A DNA stretch of 64,000 bases from Halorussus gelatinilyticus (lineage in GTDB: Archaea; Halobacteriota; Halobacteria; Halobacteriales; Haladaptataceae), in NCBI RefSeq assembly GCF_023238445.1, contig NZ_CP096658.1:2728001-2792000 (forward strand). The letters are read 5' to 3'. The position numbers and the translations under genes were made by a program. This document shows, piece by piece, positions 55,424-62,852 of this stretch. The notes under the pieces were generated by a model. It searched no databases. It was given only the letters and a program-made list of their open reading frames with translations, and was not told where the DNA came from. Within the stretch, counting starts at the first letter, position 1; each line of letters begins with the position of its first letter.

Positions 55424-55762
55424 TCACCGGAGCAGGACGGCCAGTCCCGCGAGCGTCCAGGCGACCAGTCCCAGCCCGTAGAACAGCATCTTGGCCCGGA
55501 CCGAGAGGTCGGAACTCGACCCCGGCAGCATCTCCATGCCCTCGGTCAGCCCGCCCATTCCGGAGTCCTCTGCCATGCCGAACCCCGAGGCGGGCGCGGC
55601 CCCGGCCTCGCCCGCCCCCAGCACGACGAGGAGGACGCCCGCCCCGGCGAGCAAGAGCAGCGTGAGTCCCGAGCTGAAGACGAGGTAGGCGACGCCGACC
55701 GTCGCCGCCGCGGCGACGAGGGTGTAACTGACCACCGGGGCGACGAGAGCGTTCCAGTCCAT
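55424..55762 (-). CDS. Small membrane protein with three hydrophobic segments
   Basis: 112 residues with hydrophobic helices at about 8-30, 32-50 and 92-111. Between them is a Gly/Met-rich loop (S-G-F-G-M-A-E-D-S-G-M-G-G-L) probably outside or flexible. ATG at 55762 gives a membrane start; codons upstream are not coding-like. No family recognised; it follows a broken membrane-protein gene on the same strand. Confidence 0.6.
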   Translation of the reverse strand: MDWNALVAPVVSYTLVAAAATVGVAYLVFSSGLTLLLLAGAGVLLVVLGAGEAGAAPASGFGMAEDSGMGGLTEGMEMLPGSSSDLSVRAKMLFYGLGLVAWTLAGLAVLLR

Positions 55763-55821
55763 AGCCGGAAGTTGCCAGTCGAGAACAAAAAGTTGGAGGG
55801 TCGCGCCTCTCGGGACCGAAC

Positions 55822-56233
55822 CTACGCGAGGGGGAGTCCGAGACCCGTCTGTCCGCGGAGCCACCGCTCGACCGCCGCGAGCGGGAGGTAGCCCGCGACG
55901 TACAGCGGCGCGAAGAGGAAGACGAAGGTGAATCCGGGCGCGTCGCCCTGCCCGCTCCCGACTGGCGGGTACTCGACGAGGACGTGCCAGAACAGCAGTA
56001 ACGCGGCCAGCAGCGCGACCGGACTCCGGAGCGGTAGCGGACCGCGAGCGCAATCGGCACGCCGACGGCACCGACTGCCCCGAAGAGCGCACCGGCAATC
56101 GTCAGCCAGAGCGGTGTCGAGAAGGCGATTTCAGACGACGCCGGAGGCTCCACGCGAGGACGAGGGCGGCGTAGAGCGCGCTCGCGAGTCCACCGAGGAA
56201 GGCGGCGCGGTGCCAGCGTCGGGACGAGAGCAT
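55822..56233 (-). pseudogene. Membrane protein gene broken by two frameshifts
   Basis: Three successive frames give one plausible membrane protein of about 137 residues. The first (ATG 56233) encodes L-S-S-R-R-W-H-R-A-A-F-L-G-G-L-A, then a helix. The second (about 56140-56040) encodes I-A-F-S-T-P-L-W-L-T-I-A-G-A-L-F-G-A. The third (about 56050-55822) encodes R-S-P-V-A-L-L-A-A-L-L-L-F-W-H-V-L-V-E, ending ...G-L-P-L-A then TAG. Read alone, the first frame stops after 43 codons. Either a decayed gene or two base-calling errors. Confidence 0.55.
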
Positions 56234-56278
56234 CTTCGAATCGAACGACGTAAGCGGCGAAAATAGTTCTACGGGAGG

Positions 56279-57040
56279 TTACTCGTCCAACACGACGGGG
56301 ACGCCGCGCGCGGCCACGTCCGCCGCGAACGCGCCCGAGTCGGCTTCGAGCGCCTCGAAGGTGTTGTAGTGAATCGGCAACACGAGGTCGGGGTCCATCC
56401 GTTCGGCGAGGTCGGCGGCCTCGCGGCGGTCCATCGTGAACGACCCGCCGATGGGCGGGCAGAACAGCGACACGTCGAGTTCGGCGTGGCCCGCCAGCGC
56501 GTCGGAGTCCCCCGGCCAGAACACCGTCACGTCCTCGGCGTTCCGGCCCGGCATCGTGAGGTGGTAGCCCACGCCGAAGCCCTCGGGGTGGAACGGTTCG
56601 CCGCTCGAATCGGTGTGGGGACCGTCGGGTTCGTTGTAGCCCGCGACCGACCGGACGATGACGTCGCCGAAGAGTCGGTCCTCCTCCTCGTCGACGTTCA
56701 CCACGTCGTAGGGCAACTCGTCGAAGTCCTCCACGTCGCGGTCGATTTTGGGCGGGTAGACCGCCTCGTAGACGACCAGCGTGGCCTCCTCGCCCGCGAC
56801 GCGCCGAATGCCGTCGGAGTCGTAGTGGTGGTCGTGCGTGACGAGGACCAGATCGCCGTCCTCGGGCCGGTAATCGCGCGCCTCGGGGTGGCCGACGTCC
56901 GGCGAGTCGGGCCGCCACTCACCCGTCAGGGTGCCGTACCGGCCGGGGTCGACGTAGACGACCGTGCCGTCGGGCGATTCGAGTCGGAGGCCGGCGTAGC
57001 CGAGCCACTCCGCGGTGAGTCCGTCGTGTCGAATCGTCAT
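56279..57040 (-). CDS. MBL-fold (UlaG-like) metallo-hydrolase
   Basis: 253 residues. Metal-binding loop L-V-T-H-D-H-H-Y-D-S-D-G near 68. Later ligand segments are V-F-W-P-G-D-S-D and a C-terminal L-P-I-H-Y-N-T-F. The layout matches the UlaG-type beta-lactamase-fold family, common in archaea with unknown phosphodiester or lactone substrates. ATG at 57040 chosen; a TTG nine codons upstream is possible. It lies next to the hairpin-rich intergenic element. Confidence 0.88.
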   Translation of the reverse strand: MTIRHDGLTAEWLGYAGLRLESPDGTVVYVDPGRYGTLTGEWRPDSPDVGHPEARDYRPEDGDLVLVTHDHHYDSDGIRRVAGEEATLVVYEAVYPPKIDRDVEDFDELPYDVVNVDEEEDRLFGDVIVRSVAGYNEPDGPHTDSSGEPFHPEGFGVGYHLTMPGRNAEDVTVFWPGDSDALAGHAELDVSLFCPPIGGSFTMDRREAADLAERMDPDLVLPIHYNTFEALEADSGAFAADVAARGVPVVLDE

Positions 57041-57530
57041 GTCGTCGGGTTGGAGCGCGCGAGTCAAAACGGTTCGGCATCGGGGCGACTGTGGAGTTGT
57101 TCCTGCGACGATAATCGTCGTCGGTGTGAAAGTAACTTCACGAGATTCGGTAGAGACCGGTTAGAAAGCCCCGCACGCTCGCGGTCGCTCCGCGGGATAT
57201 TTCGGGCGCGCAGTTCTGCGCGCCCGAAATACTGGCCCGCGCAGGGACCACGACGAACGCCGGAAGACAAACCGCGTCTTCCGAGGTCACACTCGCTTCG
57301 CTCGCGTGACCGCGAGCGCGCGGCCCCTTTCAGTCCGCCGGAAGACGGTCCTGTTCGGCCTCCGGCCTGCGCGGGCTGCGACTTCCGAGTCTGCGCTCGC
57401 TCCGCTCGCGCAGACACCCAGACCGGTTGTTCGTGGCGTCGGGCGTTCGCTGGTGGTCTGCGTCGTCGGGCGTTCGCTGGCTGGCGATCGGCCGGCAATC
57501 GCGGTCGAACCGGTCGCCGGCGTCGGGCGG
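57041..57530. other. Intergenic region between MBL-fold and methyltransferase genes
   Basis: No gene was recognised. It contains the 171-bp bounded element at 57163-57333, an inverted repeat TCTGCGC/GCGCAGA near 57390-57415, and a 17-bp direct repeat CGTCGGGCGTTCGCTGG at 57437-57453 and 57464-57480. Confidence 0.5.
57163..57333 (-). repeat. Hairpin-rich GC element bounded by CTGAAAGGGG and GGGGCTTTCT
   Basis: On the minus strand the segment runs from CTGAAAGGGGC to GGGGCTTTCT. Inside are a GGTCAC/GTGACC pair around CTCGCTTCGCTCG and a perfect 15-bp stem with 4-nt loop at 57198-57231 (arms TATTTCGGGCGCGCA). It has no open frame of its own. Similar hairpin-rich GC elements recur in haloarchaeal intergenic DNA, from memory. 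Confidence 0.45.
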
Positions 57531-58220
57531 TCAGTTCGGGCGGCGGAACGCCCGGAGCGTGTCGCGCTTGGTCGTGCGACACTCGACTTCCGCGAAGCCC
57601 AGTTCGGTGAAAATCCGGCTCCAGTCGCGGTAGTACAGCGGGAACTCCTCTCTCACGTAGTTGACGCCGCGGCGGGCCTCTTCCTCCACGTCGTCGGGAA
57701 CGTCGTCTTCGCCATCGCCCTCGGTGCGAGAAGCGGTCGCGTCGCCCTCTTGCGACTCGCCGTCGCGGTCCTCGTTCTCCACCGTGAGAAGCGCGTCGTC
57801 GGTGATTCGGGCCAGTTCCCCGAAGACCGCGTCGTCGTCGGGATGGATGTGCTGGAGCGTCTCGACCGAGAAGACGGCGTCGAACCGCCGGTCCGGGAAC
57901 TCCGGGGCGGCCGACTCGATGGCGTCGTGGTAGAAGGTCCCGGCCTCGGCGAGGTCGGGGTAGGCGTCGGCCATCACGTCGAAGGCCTCGTCGTTGATCT
58001 CGACGCCGTGGAGGTCCTCGAAGCCGTGGTCGTGGAGGTGCGCGAGGTGGCGGCCCGAACTGCACCCCAGTTCGAGGACCGCCGCGTCCGACCCGACGAA
58101 CGAGTCCAGTAGGTCCAAAATTAGGTCGCTCGTCTCGTTGGGACCGTAGTAGGCGTAGTAGCTCGGCGAGTACTCCCCCGACCGTTCGGCCCACTGTTTG
58201 CGGACTTCGTCAGAATTCAC
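57531..58220 (-). CDS. Class I SAM-dependent methyltransferase
   Basis: 229 residues. Motif I is A-V-L-E-L-G-C-S-S-G-R-H-L-A-H-L (about 47-62) with acidic loop G-V-E-I-N-D-E. The post-I motif is F-D-A-V-F-S-V-E-T-L-Q-H-I-H. An acidic insertion (about 145-180, E-D-R-D-G-E-S-Q-E-G-D) is halophile-specific. The GTG at 58220 precedes N-S-D-E-V-R-K-Q-W-A-E-R-S-G and is the best start; no ATG fits. The C-terminus F-A-E-V-E-C-R-T-T-K is a beta-strand of the fold. Substrate unknown. Confidence 0.88.
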   Translation of the reverse strand: MNSDEVRKQWAERSGEYSPSYYAYYGPNETSDLILDLLDSFVGSDAAVLELGCSSGRHLAHLHDHGFEDLHGVEINDEAFDVMADAYPDLAEAGTFYHDAIESAAPEFPDRRFDAVFSVETLQHIHPDDDAVFGELARITDDALLTVENEDRDGESQEGDATASRTEGDGEDDVPDDVEEEARRGVNYVREEFPLYYRDWSRIFTELGFAEVECRTTKRDTLRAFRRPN

Positions 58221-58356
58221 TACTGTCGGAACGGACCGCTGGCGTAAAGTCCCACCGGCTTCGGGACGTATCGGAGAGCGACCCGGCCCGCGACCCCGCC
58301 GATTCGGGCGCTCGCGCCGCCGGTCTTTTCCGACTCGCCGCCGCAGTTCCCGCGAG

Positions 58357-59400
58357 ATGGTCGTCTCGACGCTGATTCCGGTCGTCGTCTTCCTGGTCGG
58401 CATCGCGCTGGTCGTCTGGAGCGTCGAGGAGTTCGTCGAACACGTCGCCGAGGCCGCGGTGAATCTGGGCGTCTCGACGTTCCTGCTGACCGTCGTCCTC
58501 GCCGGGACCGACCTCGAAAACGCCGTGTTGGGAATCGCGGCCGCCGCGGGCGACCTGCCGGACGTGGCGCTGGGCACCGTCTTCGGCGAAGCCCTGTTCG
58601 TCCTCGGCGCGGCGGTCGGACTCGCGGGCGTGGCGGTCCCCTTCGAGGAGTCCACGCCCCGCGAGTATCTGGCGCTGACCGCGCTCTCGCCAGCGCTCCT
58701 CGCACTCCTTTCGCTCGACGGCCGACTCTCGCGGCTCGACGGCGCGCTCCTGTTGGTCGCGTTCGCGCCGCTCCTCTGGGCGGTGTATCGGTTGGAGTCG
58801 TCGCGCTCGACGCGGTTTCTGGAGGCCGAGGACGCCGAGGAAATCGAGGCGGACGGGAGAGGTGCCGACGCCGACGTTGACGCCGACGCAGACGCCGACG
58901 CCAATACCGACGCCACCGCGGACGCCACCGACGACGCCGACGACGCCGACGACGAGCGCGAACTGCTCGAAGTCGGTCTCGTCCTGCTCGCCATCGTCGG
59001 GATGACCGCGGGGTCCCAACTGGCCGTGATGGGTGCCCGCGACATCTTGGCCGCGTTCGACCTCGTGGGACTGGCGTTCGGCGCGACGGTGATGAGCTTC
59101 ATCGCCAGTCTGGAGGAGCTACTCCTCACGGTCGAACCCGTCCGCGAAGGGCGGCCCGCCGTCGGCATCGGCAACGTCGTCGGGAGCACGCTCTTCTTCG
59201 TCACGGCGAACGCGGGCGCGATCGCGCTCGTCCGGACCCTCGACCTCTCGGCGGCCGTCTTCGCGGTCCACTGGCCGTTCTTCCTCGGGGCGCTGGCGCT
59301 CGTGCTGGCGTTCCTCTTCCGCGGGCGCGTCGGCCGGGCGGAGGGCGCGGTCCTCCTCGCGGTGTACGCGGGGTACTGGGCCGCGAACTACCTGCCGTGA
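58357..59400 (+). CDS. CaCA-family (sodium/calcium exchanger-like) cation antiporter
   Basis: 347 residues with about ten hydrophobic helices in two halves. The alpha-repeat regions are L-A-G-T-D-L-E-N-A-V-L-G near 47 and M-S-F-I-A-S-L-E-E-L-L-L near 250. Both diverge from the canonical G-T-S-x-P-E motif: the Asp/Glu positions remain but the Thr-Ser-Pro is altered, so ion specificity is uncertain. The central cytoplasmic loop (about 155-205) is an Asp/Ala repeat of about 40 residues. ATG at 58357. Confidence 0.82.
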   Translation: MVVSTLIPVVVFLVGIALVVWSVEEFVEHVAEAAVNLGVSTFLLTVVLAGTDLENAVLGIAAAAGDLPDVALGTVFGEALFVLGAAVGLAGVAVPFEESTPREYLALTALSPALLALLSLDGRLSRLDGALLLVAFAPLLWAVYRLESSRSTRFLEAEDAEEIEADGRGADADVDADADADANTDATADATDDADDADDERELLEVGLVLLAIVGMTAGSQLAVMGARDILAAFDLVGLAFGATVMSFIASLEELLLTVEPVREGRPAVGIGNVVGSTLFFVTANAGAIALVRTLDLSAAVFAVHWPFFLGALALVLAFLFRGRVGRAEGAVLLAVYAGYWAANYLP

Positions 59401-59411
59401 CCGGCGTCCCA

Positions 59412-59930
59412 TCACGCGGACGATTCGTCCGCGTCGCCGGGTCGGACCGTCTCGACCGGAATCCCGCGCTCGCGGAAGCGGCGCTTCGCGCGCTCGAACT
59501 CCGACTCGCCGTACGAGAGCAGGCCCGAGGGCATCATCACGTCGCGGCGCTTCACCCCGCCGCCGCGCCAGTAGCGGACGACGAACCGGGGTCGGGTCAG
59601 CCAGTCGTCGCCCTCGACGGCGGCGACCGACTCCACGTCGTGGAGCGGGATGCGGTCGGCCGACCCGACCCCGCGGCGGCGATTGACCGTACGCCCGACG
59701 ACGAACAGGACGGTGACGGCGAGCGCGCCGACCGCTATTGCTCGCCAATCGCCGGCGCGGACGACCCGAACGGCGGCGACCGCGAGCGCACCGTACAGGC
59801 AGATATACCCCGCGAGAAGCGGTTTGTTCCCCTCCCAGTAGCGTCTGGCTTGCAGATAGAGTCCAGACTCTAGGCGGAGTTCGTCGTCGGTCAGCACGCA
59901 CCGGCCGCGCTTGGTTCGGAACGTCTCCAC
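59412..59930 (-). CDS. Haloarchaeal membrane protein, PH-like tandem paralogue 1
   Basis: 172 residues. It begins M-E-T-F-R-T-K-R-G-R-C-V-L-T-D-D-E-L-R-L, then Q-A-R-R-Y-W-E-G-N-K, two hydrophobic helices (about 38-58 and 66-84) and a beta-rich C-terminal domain (R-I-P-L-H-D-V-E-S-V, then R-P-R-F-V-V-R-Y-W) ending R-E-R-G-I-P-V-E. The fold suggests a PH-like domain on a two-helix anchor. It is clearly paralogous to the next gene. Function unknown. Confidence 0.75.
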   Translation of the reverse strand: METFRTKRGRCVLTDDELRLESGLYLQARRYWEGNKPLLAGYICLYGALAVAAVRVVRAGDWRAIAVGALAVTVLFVVGRTVNRRRGVGSADRIPLHDVESVAAVEGDDWLTRPRFVVRYWRGGGVKRRDVMMPSGLLSYGESEFERAKRRFRERGIPVETVRPGDADESSA

Positions 59931-59972
59931 GGGAGGTCGCTCGGGTGAATTTGGGCGTTACGGGGCAAGAAA

Positions 59973-60554
59973 TTACTGCCGAGACGGGGGATTCGGGAGG
60001 GCGGTCCGTTCGCCTTCGACCGCCCCGCCTTCGACCGGGATGCCGCGCTCGCGGAGGAGTCGAGTCGCGCGCTCGAACGCTTCGCCACCGTAGGCGAACC
60101 GGCGGGACGCCATCAAGAGGCGTCGGCGCTCCGGTCCGGGGTCGTCGTCGGAGTCGCTGTCACCGAGGTAGTCGTCGGGGTCGCGGTCGTCAGTTCGATA
60201 CTCGACGACGAATCGGGGATTACCCCACGTCTCGTCTACTTCGATGCGCTCTATCGCGTCGATCGGAATGCGGTCGTCGGTCGAAAACCCGCGGTAAACG
60301 CGGTAATAGGCGCGAGTGGCGACGAGAACGCCGATACCGTTTCCGGCGGAGGCGAGGAGCGTGGCCCAATCGCCCTCGCGGACGAACTCGACGCCGTACA
60401 GCAGTAGGAGTGCTGGCGTGAGGGCGTAGACGAAGGCGAAGAGGAGTTTGCTCCCTTCCCAGTAGCGTCTGGCCTGCGTCAGGAGGGTGGCCTCGACGCG
60501 CAGTTCGTCGTCGGTGAGGACGACCCGGCCGGTCTTCGTCCGGAAACTCGCCAC
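59973..60554 (-). CDS. Haloarchaeal membrane protein, PH-like tandem paralogue 2
   Basis: 193 residues. F-R-T-K-T-G-R-V-V-L-T-D-D-E-L-R-V, then Q-A-R-R-Y-W-E-G-S-K, two helices and the C-terminal R-I-P-I-D-A-I-E-R-I, N-P-R-F-V-V-E-Y and R-E-R-G-I-P-V-E match its neighbour in order. An acidic loop (D-S-D-S-D-D-D-P) is extra. GTG at 60554 is supported by a weak A/T box (AAACTATT) about 30 bp upstream. The pair probably arose by tandem duplication. Confidence 0.72.
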   Translation of the reverse strand: MASFRTKTGRVVLTDDELRVEATLLTQARRYWEGSKLLFAFVYALTPALLLLYGVEFVREGDWATLLASAGNGIGVLVATRAYYRVYRGFSTDDRIPIDAIERIEVDETWGNPRFVVEYRTDDRDPDDYLGDSDSDDDPGPERRRLLMASRRFAYGGEAFERATRLLRERGIPVEGGAVEGERTALPNPPSRQ

Positions 60555-60637
60555 GTCGATTCCGTCGACGCCGATTGGGGAATAGTTTACTGCGGTCGCG
60601 CGGAGTCCGGGCGTAGCAGAAGTCAGACGGTCGCGCA

Positions 60638-62431
60638 CTACTGCTCGTCGGCCAGTCGCTCGACGCGCGCCAGCGAGTCCGCGCTCTCGGGGTCCTTGTC
60701 GTCGCGCACGCCGAGGAACCGCGGGAAGCGCAGGGCGTAGCCCGACGAGTAGGTCGGGGACTCCTGAATCTCCTCGTAGCCCACCTCGAAGACGACTTCC
60801 GGGGCGATTTCGACCTCTTGGCCCTCCTGCTTGCGAACGTGGGGTTCCAGCAGTTCGGTCAGTTCTTCGAGTTCCTCGTCGGTGATGCCGGTGGCGACCT
60901 TCCCGAGCGTCTCGAAACTCTCGCCCGCCTCGACGCGCGCCGAGAGCAGGAACGTCCCGAGGAAACTCGCCCGGCGGCCCTCGCCCCACTCCGCGCCCGT
61001 GACAACGAGGTCGAGCGACTCTACGTCGGGTTTCCGCTTGAGCCAGTTCTTCCCCCGGCGGCCCGGCGAGTACGTCGAATCGGGGTTCTTGAGCATGATA
61101 CCCTCGTGGCCCGCGTCGAGGGCCTCGGCCTCTATCTCGGCGATTTCCTCGGGGTCGTCCGTGATGTGGAGCGACGAGACCGCCGACGCTTCCGACCCGT
61201 CCTCGGCATCTGACTCGCTCTCGGCGTCGAAGACCGATTTCAGTCGGTCGTGGCGCTCGGGCAGGGGCGTCCGGAGCAGGTCCTCGCCGGCGGCGTGCAG
61301 GCAGTCGAACGCGAACAGGTCGAGTTCCACCTCCTCGCGGGCCCGTGCCACGTCGTGCTTCCGGCGGAATCTCCGCAGGACTTCCTGAAACGGCAGCGGG
61401 TCGCCGTCCTCGGTGGCGACGACTTCCCCGTCGAGGATGGCCGGTCGGTCGAGGCGGTCAGCGACGTACTCGGCGATTTCGGGGAGCGGGTCGGTCACGT
61501 CCTCCATGTTCCGCGAGAAGATGGCGACCTCGCGGTCGGCAGTGGCGTCGCTCCGGGTCGGGTCCGCGCCGTCGTCGGCGGCGTCCCAACTCAGTCCGTC
61601 GGGGTCGTAGTGAATTTGGACGCGCGCGCCGTCGTACTTCCACTCGACGGCGGCCTCGTCCCAGTCGTCGAGCGCGTCGGCGACGGTTCCCGCCTGCGCG
61701 AGCATCGCCTGCACCGGGCGGCCGAGTTCGAGGTCCATCGCCGCGAGGCCCGACTCGCCCTCGTCGCGGGCGACGCGAGCGACCTCGCCGTAGTCGTTCG
61801 AGACCTGGAGCGCGCGCTCGACCGCCTCGACGGGCACCTCGAAGGCGTCGGCGGTGGCGTCGCGGACGGTGCCCTCGCCGACGCCGATGCGCATCTCCGA
61901 GAGGACGAGCCGGGCGAGATAGCGAGCCTCCGCCGAGCTAGCGCGGTTGAACAGCGCGAACAGCACGTCTATCTTCTTGTCCTGACTGCCCGACCCCTCG
62001 GCGGCCGCGAGCGCGTCGAGTTCCACGGCGACTTCCGCGACGGTCAGGTCGTTCGCGTCGGTTCCGCCGGAGCCGCCGCCTGCGCCGCCCGCACCGCCGC
62101 CGGTGAACGCGCCCAGTCCCTGCTGGCCGCCGAAGTCGTAGCTCGCGGCCACCTCGCCGACGTCGCCCACCTCGGCGAGGCGGTCCTCCACGTCGTCGGC
62201 CGAGACGTTCGCGCCGGCGGCCCGCGCGATGGCCTCGTAGCAGTAGTTCGGCCCGATGTCGAGCGTCCGCGAGGACCACGCCGGGAAGACGCGGCCCTGC
62301 ACGAACCGGGCCAGCACGGGGAGGTCGTCGCCGGCCTGCGCGAACAGTCTCGTGACCCGCTCGGTGATGTCGGTGTCGGCGCTCAGCTCCTCGATTTCGG
62401 CGGCGGTGTCGGCGAACTCCCCGAATTGCAT
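60638..62431 (-). CDS. lig: ATP-dependent DNA ligase
   Basis: 597 residues. N-terminal DNA-binding domain (about 1-230), adenylation domain with the AMP-accepting Lys265 in E-W-K-Y-D-G-A-R-V-Q-I-H. Nucleotidyltransferase motifs are S-R-N-M-E-D-V-T-D-P-L-P, I-L-D-G-E-V-V-A, E-G-I-M-L-K-N-P and N-W-L-K-R-K-P. The C-terminal OB domain ends near S-G-Y-A-L-R-F-P-R-F. A Gly-rich insertion (about 105-125) separates two N-terminal segments. It joins Okazaki fragments. ATG at 62431 has an ATTTAAT box 29 bp upstream. Confidence 0.95.
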   Translation of the reverse strand: MQFGEFADTAAEIEELSADTDITERVTRLFAQAGDDLPVLARFVQGRVFPAWSSRTLDIGPNYCYEAIARAAGANVSADDVEDRLAEVGDVGEVAASYDFGGQQGLGAFTGGGAGGAGGGSGGTDANDLTVAEVAVELDALAAAEGSGSQDKKIDVLFALFNRASSAEARYLARLVLSEMRIGVGEGTVRDATADAFEVPVEAVERALQVSNDYGEVARVARDEGESGLAAMDLELGRPVQAMLAQAGTVADALDDWDEAAVEWKYDGARVQIHYDPDGLSWDAADDGADPTRSDATADREVAIFSRNMEDVTDPLPEIAEYVADRLDRPAILDGEVVATEDGDPLPFQEVLRRFRRKHDVARAREEVELDLFAFDCLHAAGEDLLRTPLPERHDRLKSVFDAESESDAEDGSEASAVSSLHITDDPEEIAEIEAEALDAGHEGIMLKNPDSTYSPGRRGKNWLKRKPDVESLDLVVTGAEWGEGRRASFLGTFLLSARVEAGESFETLGKVATGITDEELEELTELLEPHVRKQEGQEVEIAPEVVFEVGYEEIQESPTYSSGYALRFPRFLGVRDDKDPESADSLARVERLADEQ

Positions 62432-62852
62432 CGTGCGTGGGTAGTGGACTGGCGAGATTAAATAGTTCGACTCCGGCTTCGGGGCGTCGTCTTTCGGCGG
62501 GGGTTGGTCGTGAGTTCTGACGAGTCTGGGATGGAGAGCGCGAGGGGGCGAGAATCGAGTCGGCAAGAGAGCGACGGTCAACGACGAACAGCAGAGAGCT
62601 AGCTTCAGGCTGGAGCACAGGAGTCTGCCGCAACCGTACCGCGCCGCGACCGCAGGCCTCACGCCTCCCCAACCTCCTCACTCCCTCGCTCCGCTCGGTC
62701 GTTCGTCCCTCGCGCGGTTGGCGAGTCGCCAGATGGCGACGCGCCAGCGCGCGCCGACCGCACCTGTTCGGGTGTGGTCTGCGCTCACCTACGAGCCGGA
62801 AATACGTCTTTGGAGAGTAGGAACACTGCTCCGGAGAATCGAAATCGGTGTC
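62432..62852. other. Intergenic region upstream of the ligase
   Basis: No gene was recognised. It holds the ligase TATA box and an imperfect hairpin at 62719-62746 with core GTCGCC-AGAT-GGCGAC. The stretch CTCGCTCCGCTCGG near 62693 is low-complexity GC sequence. The upstream synthase stops at its far edge. Confidence 0.5.
62457..62463 (-). promoter_or_regulatory. TATA box of the DNA ligase gene
   Basis: ATTTAAT on the minus strand, centred 29 bp before the ATG at 62431. Confidence 0.5.

Noticed and set aside
55353-56918. 521-codon minus-strand frame
   Set aside because: It spans several genes in another frame and only in its middle reflects a real (frameshifted) membrane gene, which is reported separately.
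57163-57333. Intrinsic terminator for the MBL-fold gene or methyltransferase
   Set aside because: The 15-bp hairpin has no U-tract on either side, and archaeal termination does not rely on hairpins.
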